Assembly: GCA_029260755.1 (NCBI GenBank)
Contig: JAJDCQ010000236.1
Location: 1-64,000, forward strand
Length of the DNA stretch: 64,000 bases
Reading direction: 5' to 3'
DNA from: Planctomycetota bacterium
GTDB taxonomy: Bacteria; Planctomycetota; J058; JAJDCQ01
Position 1 is the stretch's first letter, and the number at the start of each line of letters is the position of its first letter. Of this stretch, positions 51,446 through 59,341 are shown in pieces. The position numbers were made by a program, and so were the translations under genes. The notes beneath the pieces were generated by a model. It made no database searches and was not told where the DNA came from. It saw nothing but the letters and a program-made list of their open reading frames with translations.

Positions 51446-52011
51446 ACGTCTCGCGCTCGTCGCCGCATCCGCGTCCGGTCCGTCCCCGCCTCGCGCGACG
51501 TGCCCTCCGCGCGGGCGCCCTCGCGGTCGCCATCGTCGCCGTCCCGGTCGCCGGCGCCGCCGTCGTCGGCGCGATCGCCGCGGCCGTTCCGCCGATCCCG
51601 ACGCGCGTCGTCGCGCTCGACCCGTCCGGCCGCGCCGCCGACCTCGCCCTCGACGTCGTCGTCCGCCCCGACGCCCTCGGCGGAGCCGTCGCCCACCGAC
51701 TCGTCCTGAGCAACCGGGGCGCCTCCGCGATCGATCTCGGCGGGGCGCGCCTCGTCGTCGACGATCGCTTCGCGGCGCCGCTCGCGGACCTCCTCGTTCA
51801 CCGCGGCTTCGTCGAGGGGTGCCGCCCCGCCGGTGCGGTCGACCTCGCTCCCGGCGATCGCATCGAGCTGATCCTCAGTCACGATGTCCCCAACGCCTGG
51901 CGTCTCCGCGACGCCGCCGGCCGGCCGCTCCCCGAGACCGCCGCGATCGGTCAGGTGACGCTCGAGCGGGCGGGCGCCCGTCCGATCTCGTGGCGGATCG
52001 AGCCGCTGTGA
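51442..52011 (+). CDS. Membrane-anchored protein of unknown function
   Basis: The GTG at 51442 overlaps the methyltransferase stop. The 189-residue product has an Arg-rich start and then one long hydrophobic segment (AGALAVAIVAVPVAGAAVVGAIAAAV). The exported part is beta-rich, for example ADLALDVVVRPDALGGAVAHRLVLSNRGASAIDLGGARLVV and DRIELILSHDVPNAWRLRDAAG. I do not recognise a family. The three-gene run aspartokinase-methyltransferase-this gene is translationally coupled throughout. Confidence 0.65.
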   Translation: MNVSRSSPHPRPVRPRLARRALRAGALAVAIVAVPVAGAAVVGAIAAAVPPIPTRVVALDPSGRAADLALDVVVRPDALGGAVAHRLVLSNRGASAIDLGGARLVVDDRFAAPLADLLVHRGFVEGCRPAGAVDLAPGDRIELILSHDVPNAWRLRDAAGRPLPETAAIGQVTLERAGARPISWRIEPL

Positions 52012-52080
52012 CCCTCTCTCCCCGCGTCTGATCGCGCTTTCCCTTTCCTGGCAGCGGTTTGTGAGACCCGATGCAAGGGC

Positions 52081-52108
52081 GTGACACGCCGCGCCGGTCG
52101 TCTATGAT
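52081..52108 (+). promoter_or_regulatory. Candidate promoter of kinase/FHA-peptidase operon
   Basis: GTGACA (five of six to TTGACA) and TATGAT (five of six to TATAAT) are separated by 16 bases. The start would be about 100 bases before the GTG at 52215. The leader is very GC-rich, with a CGCGC/GCGCG hairpin closed by a GAAAG loop just before the ribosome site. Confidence 0.55.
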
Positions 52109-52214
52109 GATGCATCTGCATTGGGGGCACCCTCCGGGGCGCCCGCGGGTGTGAGGAAAGACCCGGCCCGCCCTGGGCGGCGGACCGGGATCGCGCGAAA
52201 GGCGCGCGCCGAGA

Positions 52215-54845
52215 GTGGCCGACGCGAAGGAGCGCGGCGAGTCCGGACGCCGGAAGAAGGACTCCCGCCGCAAGAAGAGAGACGACGAGGTCGCCACCCC
52301 GTCGGAGTCGGGACCGCTCACCGGCGACCACGTCGGGGGGTTCGATCTCGGTCCACGGATCGGCCGCGGCGGCATGGGCGACGTCTACGAGGCGACCCAG
52401 TGCTCGCTCGACCGTCAGGTCGCGATCAAGATCGTCAGCTCGGAGCTCTCGCTCGGCAACCCGGTCCTGATCGAGCGGCTCGCGCGCGAGGCGGTCGCGA
52501 CCGCGGCCGTCGCCCATCCGAACCTGGTCGCCGTCTACGATGCGGGCGTCGACGACGACGTCCACTTCATCGCGATGGAGATCCTCCGCGGCGGAACGCT
52601 CGCCGAGGAGCTCGACCGCAAGGGCCCGTTCTCCGAGGAGCGGGCGCTCGACGCGGTCCGTCAGGTGGCGAGCGCCCTCGACGCGCTCCACGACGCCGGC
52701 CTGATCCACCGCGACATCAAGCCCGAGAACGTGATGCGCGACGGCGTCCGCGGGCTGGTGAAGCTGCTCGACCTCGGCGTGGCGCGCGCGACCGACACCG
52801 ACGCCGACGGGTCGGTGACCCGGGCGGGCTTCAGCGTCGGGACGCCGACCTACATGTCGCCCGAGCAGGCGGAGGGGCGGCAGGACATCGGCCCGCGGAG
52901 CGACGTCTACGGCCTCGGGGTGATGCTCTTCGAGCTGCTCGCCGGCGAGGCGCCGTTCGAGGGGGAGACGCGCGACGTGATGCTCGCGCATCTCCGGGAC
53001 GAGCCGCCCAGCCTCGCCGACCTCGGCGTCCGCGCCGCGACCGCGACCGAGGAGCTCGTCGCGGACATGCTCGAGAAGAGCCCGCGACGGCGACCGTCCG
53101 CGGGCGAGGTCGCCGATCGAATCGAGCGGACGCTGCGGCGGCTGCGCGATCGGGACGATGACGATGACGAGGAGAGCGGGCGCCGCCGGCGCGACTCGCG
53201 CCGGCGAAGCGGGGCCGGCTCGAGCCGTCGGATGAAGGCGGCCCGCGATGCGGCGACGCCGCGGCGCCCCGCGTCGGCGCGGCCGACCCGCCAGAGCGGC
53301 GGGTCCGTGGCGGCCGTGCGGTCGCCGCGCGCCTCGCGTCCGCGCGGGGGGCGGTCGCTCGCCCCCGCCGGCATCGCCCTCGTCGCGATCGCGATCGGGC
53401 TCGGCGTTCTCGCCGAGCTGGGGTCGGGCGACGGGACGACGGCGCGGGACCGCGTCGATCGCCGCGCTCGCGGCGGGCCTCGCGCCCCGACCTCGACGAC
53501 GCCCGCGGGCGGCGCGCCGACGGTGCCGGCGACCGGGGGCGGGCCGAGGACGGTCGCCGACGTGGTCGCGACCGACCGGACCGGCGCGGGCGCGGGCGGC
53601 GCGACGACGACGACGAGGCCGCCGGTCGCGGGGACCGGAACGAACGCGACGGGGGGCACCTCGGGCCTGGAGCGGCCGTCGACGTCGATCGACGTGGCCG
53701 GCCCGGCCGGCGCGATCGCGAAGCGGCGCGACGAGCTCATCGTCGAGGCGCGAACCCTCGCGAGTCGCGGCGCGCTCGGCGACGCGTTCGCGATCCTCGA
53801 CTCGCTCCGCGAGCAGCTCCCGAAGGGGCTCCTCGGGCCGGTCCTCCTCGCGCTGAAGGAGCTCGAGACCGGGCTCGATGACCGCGTCGCGGCGCTCTGT
53901 CGCGACTGCCTCGCGCACGCGAGCGCCGGCGACTTCGATGCGGCCCACGAGGCGCTCGCGCGGGCGCGGGCCGTCGGGCGGCCGCGGCATCGCGACGAGC
54001 TCGCGGTGACCGAGCGGACGATGCAGAAGATCGCGCTCCGCGCGCTGCGGGAGGGCGAGCCCGACGACGCGCCGCCGCCCGGCGAGGAGCAGCCGTTCGA
54101 CGACGAGCCCGTCGCCGCGGTCGACGAGCCGCCCGGCGCCGACGAGCCACCCGGACCGGCGGCCGGCGACCTGGCGCTCCTGCCCGACCGGGTGAAGGAC
54201 TGGCTCGAGCTCCGGCGGAAGGCGCTGTGCGACGGGTGCGACGGCACCTCGATCATCCCGTGTCCGAAGTGCGGCGGCGACGGCTGGAACGAGGTCTACT
54301 ACAACAACGTTCGCAAGATCAACTGGAACCACACCAAGAAGTGCATGCGCTGCAACGCCGACGGCAAGGGGCCGAGCGTGCCCGATCGGCGCGCCGACCC
54401 GATCGACGGGGAGAACGCCGGCAAGGCGCGGTGCGGGCGGCGGGGGTGCTCGTTCGGCGTGAACATGCGCTGGTTCGAGAAGCTCGTCTGGGAGTTCCGG
54501 TCGCCCGAGGGGCGGGCGAAGCTGCTCGAGCAGGTGCCGAGCATCACGGCGTTCGCCGAGGCGCTCGCGGCGCATCTGAACTCGCGGACGCTCGCGGGCG
54601 AGGAGAAGCCGATCGAGGTGGTCGCCCGGCGCCACGGGATGGAGCACGAGATCCTGACCGCGCTGATCCTGCCGCACGCCGATGTCTGGCTCATCAAGGA
54701 CGTCTCGCGCTGGAGCGCGGTCGAGGTCGCCGACGACGGGACGGTCGGGATCGAGCTCGAGCGGACCCAGGGGGGGCGCACCGTCGAGACCTGGCGCGAG
54801 GAGCCGCGCTGGGTCTGGAGCGGTCGCGAGTGGTATCTCGAGTGA
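52215..54845 (+). CDS. Ser/Thr protein kinase with transmembrane segment and C-terminal zinc-ribbon domain
   Basis: GTG 52215 gives 876 residues. The kinase domain (about 43-305) has IGRGGMG, K72 in VAIK, HRD (165-167) and GTPTYMSPEQ; the DFG motif is DLG (186-188), a change also seen in some active kinases. A basic/acidic linker and one membrane helix (about 382-402) follow. The outer part has CDGC and CPKCGGDG (about 672-690), KKCMRCNADG and CGRRGC (to about 745), a DnaJ-like zinc-ribbon set. The C-terminal 130 residues are mixed alpha/beta. It is coupled to the FHA-M64 gene by GTGA. Confidence 0.92.
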   Translation: MADAKERGESGRRKKDSRRKKRDDEVATPSESGPLTGDHVGGFDLGPRIGRGGMGDVYEATQCSLDRQVAIKIVSSELSLGNPVLIERLAREAVATAAVAHPNLVAVYDAGVDDDVHFIAMEILRGGTLAEELDRKGPFSEERALDAVRQVASALDALHDAGLIHRDIKPENVMRDGVRGLVKLLDLGVARATDTDADGSVTRAGFSVGTPTYMSPEQAEGRQDIGPRSDVYGLGVMLFELLAGEAPFEGETRDVMLAHLRDEPPSLADLGVRAATATEELVADMLEKSPRRRPSAGEVADRIERTLRRLRDRDDDDDEESGRRRRDSRRRSGAGSSRRMKAARDAATPRRPASARPTRQSGGSVAAVRSPRASRPRGGRSLAPAGIALVAIAIGLGVLAELGSGDGTTARDRVDRRARGGPRAPTSTTPAGGAPTVPATGGGPRTVADVVATDRTGAGAGGATTTTRPPVAGTGTNATGGTSGLERPSTSIDVAGPAGAIAKRRDELIVEARTLASRGALGDAFAILDSLREQLPKGLLGPVLLALKELETGLDDRVAALCRDCLAHASAGDFDAAHEALARARAVGRPRHRDELAVTERTMQKIALRALREGEPDDAPPPGEEQPFDDEPVAAVDEPPGADEPPGPAAGDLALLPDRVKDWLELRRKALCDGCDGTSIIPCPKCGGDGWNEVYYNNVRKINWNHTKKCMRCNADGKGPSVPDRRADPIDGENAGKARCGRRGCSFGVNMRWFEKLVWEFRSPEGRAKLLEQVPSITAFAEALAAHLNSRTLAGEEKPIEVVARRHGMEHEILTALILPHADVWLIKDVSRWSAVEVADDGTVGIELERTQGGRTVETWREEPRWVWSGREWYLE

Positions 54846-57800
54846 CGACCTGGGCGATCGAGATCCTCGAGGGCGGCTCGGAGCCGCGGCGCGTCGTCGT
54901 CGCGGCCGGGCGGCCGATGAGCGTCGGGCGGACGAAGACGTGCGACGTCGTCGTGACCGGCTCGGGCGTCTCGAGGACGCACTGCGAGCTGCGGCTCGAG
55001 GGCGACGATCTCATCGTCGAGAACCGCTCGAGCACGGCCGCCGGGACCGGCGTCAACGACCACAAGATCAACGGTCCGTTCCAGCTCGAGAGCGGCGACG
55101 AGATCACCATCGGCGACGTCATCCTGATCGTCCGGGCCGAGAAGGCGGCGGCGCGGTCGCCGACGCCGCCCGACGGCGGTGACCTGGGCCACGCGCGGGC
55201 TCACCTCGCGCTCGAGCGCGGCGGGCGGGAGGAGCCCGAGCGGAAGGAGGCGCCCGGCAAGGACACGATGGCCGAGCTCGCCCGGTTCGCCGCGTCGGAT
55301 CAGGACGACGACGATCGCGACGATGCCGGGGCCGAGGACGAGGAGGACGAGCCCGGCGACGAGAGCGCCGGGGCCTCCTCGGACGATCCGGCCCGCCTCA
55401 TCGAGAAGTACGGCGCCGACTCGGGCGTGCGTGGCGACTCGGGTGTGCGCGGTGACTCGGGCGTTCGCGGTGACTCGGGCGTTCGAGGTGACTCGGGCGT
55501 TCGCGGCGACTCCGACGCACGGGGGGACTCGGACGAGGAGGACGACGACGAGCCTCGGGATCGGAAGAAGCGGGCGTCCGGACGTCGGCGCAAGAAGGGT
55601 CGCGAGCGGGATCGCAAGCGCGACCGCGACCGCGACCGGGACAAGGAACGCGACCGAGACCAGGAGCGCGAGCGGGCGGAGCGCGAGCAGCGCGACCGCG
55701 ACGAGCGGCGAGATCGCGACGACCGCGAGCGCCGGGATGGGGAGGAGCGCGCGCGCCACATCACCGCGGAGGCCGAGGCGGACGACGAGGCCGACCGCGA
55801 TACGGACGACGACGGCGACGCGCTCGCCGACGCGGACCTCGACTCCGACGAGCGGGCCAGGCGCGCGAGCGGCCGGCGCCGCGGGGCGAGCAGCCGCGCC
55901 GTCCGGCCGGAGACCGAAGACCTCCTCAAGAAGCGGAAGCGCGACCGGATCATCATGGCGGTCGGCGGCCTCGTCGTGGCGATCGCCGCCTTCTTCGTCG
56001 CGATGTTCGTCGTGCGGACGGTCCGCGGTCCGGGCGGCCCGGCGGGCGGCGCCGACGTCGTCGGCGTCGACCCGACGGCGGGCGCGGGAGGCGTGCGCAC
56101 CGGCGCCGCCGACGCCGCCTGGGAGGGGCTCCACTCGATGGAGACCTCGGAGACGACGCGCGAGCTGCTCGTCCGCTTCGCCTCCGAGTTCCCCGACGAT
56201 CCGCGGAGCGGCGACGCGCTGTTCTACGCCTCGCTCCTGGCCGAGGCGGCCGGGCGGGCCGACGATCAGCGCTCCCGTTCGGTCGCGCAGTCGCTCCTGA
56301 ACGAGGCCGAGCGCCTCGCCGAGGCGAGCCCGGCGCGGGCGGCCCGGACGCTGCGCCTCGTCGAGGCGCTCTTCTCGGGCTCCGCCCTCGCGTCCCGGGC
56401 CGCGGCGCGCCGCGCCGAGCTGCCGACCGTCGCGGCGACCCGCTGGAACGCCCTCGAGGCCGAGGCGACCGCGCTGGCCGCGCGGCTCGGCAAGGTCCAG
56501 GCGCTCGTGAAGGTGCTCGACGAGGCGCCGGCGCTGCGCGGGCTCGGCCGCGACGCCGAGATCGACGCGTTCGTCGCGAAGCTCGAGGAGGAGGCGGGCA
56601 AGGAGCTCGCCCGCTCGTTCCGGAGCGAGATCGAGCGGAGCGAGGAGGCGTTCACCGTCGAGACCGACATGGTGAACGCGGCGCTGCGGTTCGACTTCCC
56701 GAAGGCGTGGGCGAAGTCGGACGAGCTCCTCGCCCTCTCCCTCGACGACGAGGACCGTCTCCGCGCCCACTGGATCCGCGAGCAGCTCGTCGGCCTCGAG
56801 CGGCTGTTCGACCTCATGGTCGCGAAGGCGCAGGGGCCGGCGGACGAGCGCCCGAGGATGGAGCTCGAGGGTGGCCTCGTCGCCGCCCTCGTCGGGGCGG
56901 ACCACGAGACCGTCACCCTCTCGCCGGTGATGGAGCAGGGCAGCGGCGAGCTCCAGTGGCCGTGGACGCGAGTGACCCCGTTCCAGATCCACCAGCTCCT
57001 GCGCGGCGTCGGCGAGGACGACTTCCGGGCGACGATCGCCCGCGCGTTCCACGCGTTCCGGACCGGCCTCGACGACGAGGCGGTCGCGGCGCTCCGCCTG
57101 TGGATCGGCAAGCGGCGCTACAAGACGCGGGTCTACTCGTTCTACTCGCTCGCGACCGGGGCGGACCTCCCCGAGGGAGGCCTGATCTACTTCGAGGGTC
57201 GGCTCGTCGCGCCGTCCGAGAAGGATCGGGTGATCGCGGCCCGCCGCGAGGCGCGGGCCGCGGGCAAGGAGCTGGCGAGTCAGCTCCGGGCGGAGAACGA
57301 CCGCAAGAAGCTGCTCGTGCTGCTGCAGCGGGTCCTCGGCCTCATGGACGAGGGCTACTACGAGGCGGGCCGGGCGGCGCTGAGCAAGATCGCCGAGAAG
57401 CACGCGGACGTCGACGGCGTCGGCCCCGTCGCGAAGCGGCGGGCCGCGGGGCCGCTCCTGCGGCGGCGGGATGTGCGCCTGAGCCAGCAGAAGGGGATCC
57501 AGAACGGGCCGAGCGCCAACCGGCTCGACATCTACATCCTGGGCGACGGGTTCCTCTTCGGCGACAAGGAGCAGGTGCCGTTCGACCGCTACGCGAACTC
57601 GGCCGTCGACATCTGCCGCGGGCAGGACTTCTTCAAGGAGTACGACCAGTTCATCAACTACTGGGCGGTGAACCTCGAGAGCAAGGAGGAGGGGCTCACC
57701 CGCGACGGCAACCAGAAGGACACGGCGCTCGGCACCGAGGTGAACGGCGGGCGCCACGAGGTGACCGACCGCCAGAAGGTCTTCGGCATCCTCGACCGCG

Positions 57801-58666
57801 AGTTCCCCGACGAGCACGACCGGCTCGCCGTCTGCCTCGGCAACGACTTCGCGACGGTCGCGACGGGCGGCGGCGGCACCGTCGCCGTCTGCAAGACGAT
57901 GCTCGCCGCGACCCCCCACGAGATCGGCCACGCGTTCGGAGGGCTCGGCGACGAGTACGACACCGAGCCCGGAGCGAACCCCGGACCGCCGACGCCCTAC
58001 ACCGGCCCGGCCCGCGCAGCCGGCAAGAACATCGCCGCCGGCGTCGACAAGGCCGACGTCCTGAAGATCGTCCCGTGGAAGGCCTGGCTCGACCCGACTG
58101 GCCAGAACAACTGGACCGGCCGGCCGATCGACGCCTTCGAGGGGGCGAACCGCCAGAAGAAGGGCTACTGGCGGCCGCAGCGCAACTGCGTCATGAAGGA
58201 TGTCGGCGGCCCGTTCTGCGCGGTCTGCATGGAGGTGATGGTCCGGCGGCTCTACACCTTCGTCGACCCGATCGACGAGGTGTGGCCGAAGGAGGACGTC
58301 ATCACCGCGACGCGCGAGGTGATCACCCTCCGCGTCCTCGTGCTGAAGCCGAAGAAGCACCCGATCATGGTCCACTGGCGCCGCCACGACGACTTCGTCG
58401 ACCCCGGCGGAGACGAACCGCAGGGCGACGGCACGCGCGTCGACCCGAAGAAGGACGAGAACGCGATCGACATCAGCGGCAAGCTCGAGGTGTTCCCCGG
58501 CGACCGCTTCGTCCACTTCATCAAGGTGAAGCCGAGCGACCTCGAGCCCGGGCACCGCTACGCGTTCACCGCCGAGGTCTGGGACCCGACCCCGTGGGTC
58601 CGCGACGAGCACCGCGACGAGATGCGCCAGGTGCACCGGTGGGTGATCGAGGTGCCGCGCCGGTAG
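54842..58666 (+). CDS. FHA domain - transmembrane - peptidase M64 fusion protein
   Basis: The 1274-residue product begins at GTG overlapping the kinase stop. Residues 1-100 are an FHA domain (SVGRTKTCDVVVTGSGVSRTHCEL, with the phosphothreonine-binding R, S and N in VSRTH and NDHKINGP). A highly charged, low-complexity stretch (about 100-365, with GDSGVR repeats at 193-230) leads to one membrane helix (about 370-392). A helical region follows, then a C-terminal M64-like metallopeptidase: LDIYILGDGF and HEIGHAFGGLGDEYD (H1026, E1027, H1030). The FHA faces the cytoplasm and reads phosphothreonine, probably made by the kinase next door; the peptidase is outside. Confidence 0.88.
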   Translation: MTTWAIEILEGGSEPRRVVVAAGRPMSVGRTKTCDVVVTGSGVSRTHCELRLEGDDLIVENRSSTAAGTGVNDHKINGPFQLESGDEITIGDVILIVRAEKAAARSPTPPDGGDLGHARAHLALERGGREEPERKEAPGKDTMAELARFAASDQDDDDRDDAGAEDEEDEPGDESAGASSDDPARLIEKYGADSGVRGDSGVRGDSGVRGDSGVRGDSGVRGDSDARGDSDEEDDDEPRDRKKRASGRRRKKGRERDRKRDRDRDRDKERDRDQERERAEREQRDRDERRDRDDRERRDGEERARHITAEAEADDEADRDTDDDGDALADADLDSDERARRASGRRRGASSRAVRPETEDLLKKRKRDRIIMAVGGLVVAIAAFFVAMFVVRTVRGPGGPAGGADVVGVDPTAGAGGVRTGAADAAWEGLHSMETSETTRELLVRFASEFPDDPRSGDALFYASLLAEAAGRADDQRSRSVAQSLLNEAERLAEASPARAARTLRLVEALFSGSALASRAAARRAELPTVAATRWNALEAEATALAARLGKVQALVKVLDEAPALRGLGRDAEIDAFVAKLEEEAGKELARSFRSEIERSEEAFTVETDMVNAALRFDFPKAWAKSDELLALSLDDEDRLRAHWIREQLVGLERLFDLMVAKAQGPADERPRMELEGGLVAALVGADHETVTLSPVMEQGSGELQWPWTRVTPFQIHQLLRGVGEDDFRATIARAFHAFRTGLDDEAVAALRLWIGKRRYKTRVYSFYSLATGADLPEGGLIYFEGRLVAPSEKDRVIAARREARAAGKELASQLRAENDRKKLLVLLQRVLGLMDEGYYEAGRAALSKIAEKHADVDGVGPVAKRRAAGPLLRRRDVRLSQQKGIQNGPSANRLDIYILGDGFLFGDKEQVPFDRYANSAVDICRGQDFFKEYDQFINYWAVNLESKEEGLTRDGNQKDTALGTEVNGGRHEVTDRQKVFGILDREFPDEHDRLAVCLGNDFATVATGGGGTVAVCKTMLAATPHEIGHAFGGLGDEYDTEPGANPGPPTPYTGPARAAGKNIAAGVDKADVLKIVPWKAWLDPTGQNNWTGRPIDAFEGANRQKKGYWRPQRNCVMKDVGGPFCAVCMEVMVRRLYTFVDPIDEVWPKEDVITATREVITLRVLVLKPKKHPIMVHWRRHDDFVDPGGDEPQGDGTRVDPKKDENAIDISGKLEVFPGDRFVHFIKVKPSDLEPGHRYAFTAEVWDPTPWVRDEHRDEMRQVHRWVIEVPRR
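55418..55525 (+). repeat. 18-bp tandem repeat inside the FHA-M64 gene
   Basis: Five 18-bp units encode GDSGVR, followed by a degenerate unit encoding GDSDAR. Units differ at single third positions (for example CGTGCG against CGTTCG), so the array has diverged by synonymous change. It is in frame and in a disordered linker. Confidence 0.85.
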
Positions 58667-58671
58667 GCCCG

Positions 58672-59304
58672 ATGGCGAGCCTCGACGATCGGCTGCGCAG
58701 CCTGCAGCGACGCTGGAACGAGACCGGAGCCGCCGAGGACGAGGCGGCCTACCACCTCGAGCGCGTCCGAGCCGGCGAGCTCGACGAGCGCCGCCTCGCG
58801 CTCGCGGCCTACTGCGGTCACCCGGCCGCCGCGCTCGCGTCGAAGGGTGACCCGGCGCCCGGTCGGCCGGAGCTCCTGCAGCTTCGCGTCTACGGGCTCG
58901 AGCCGTGGGGGCGCGAGGTCTGGACCCGCGCCGCGGTGATCGCCGCGGAGGCGGTGCTCCCGCACTTCGTCGCGGAGTTTCCCGACGTGGATGAAGTCCC
59001 CGGCTGGATCCGGTTCGCCCGGGACTGGCTCGCGGGGACCCGATCCGAGCGACCGGGCGAGTGGTCTCCCTATCCGCCGAGGCCTCAGCCCGAGGCTGAG
59101 GTGGCGATCGATGCGCTCGAGCCCGTCTGCTCCGACGCGTGCGACGGCGCTTTCCGGGCCGCTCGTCTCCTTCGAGACGTCGATGGCGATCGATGGGATC
59201 AGGTGTCGCTGGCGTGCGACGTGTTGGTCGCGGCGCAGGACGCGATGGGGGATGCGGTGTGGGATGCGGTCGCCGCCGAGCTCGCCCGGTGGGCGCTCTC
59301 CTGA
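58672..59304 (+). CDS. Hypothetical protein of the (R)RW-x5-EDEAA-x2-LERVRAGEL family
   Basis: ATG 58672 starts 6 bases after the FHA-M64 stop. The 210-residue protein reads LDDRLRSLQRRWNETGAAED then AYHLERVRAGELDERRLALAAYCGHPAA near its start. I recall this pattern as common in Planctomycetota and Myxococcota gene clusters, often beside kinases, without a known function. The rest is alpha-helical with VYGLEPWGREVWTRAAVIAAEAVLPHF and WDQVSLACDVLVAAQDAMGD. It is probably the last gene of the kinase operon. Confidence 0.75.
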   Translation: MASLDDRLRSLQRRWNETGAAEDEAAYHLERVRAGELDERRLALAAYCGHPAAALASKGDPAPGRPELLQLRVYGLEPWGREVWTRAAVIAAEAVLPHFVAEFPDVDEVPGWIRFARDWLAGTRSERPGEWSPYPPRPQPEAEVAIDALEPVCSDACDGAFRAARLLRDVDGDRWDQVSLACDVLVAAQDAMGDAVWDAVAAELARWALS

Positions 59305-59341
59305 TGAGGAACGGCGAGGCTCGGACCCCGAGGCCGCGGAG

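Noticed and set aside
52153..52164. GAGGAAAG motif resembling part of RNase P RNA in the leader before the kinase gene
   Set aside because: Only this short motif fits; the gap is too short for RNase P RNA and no other conserved part is present.
55418..55525. Short regularly spaced repeats considered as a CRISPR array
   Set aside because: Units are contiguous without spacers and lie inside a reading frame; no cas gene is present.
54299..58636. A 1445-codon minus-strand open frame opposite the FHA-M64 gene
   Set aside because: It lacks any domain and is explained by codon bias of the real gene.
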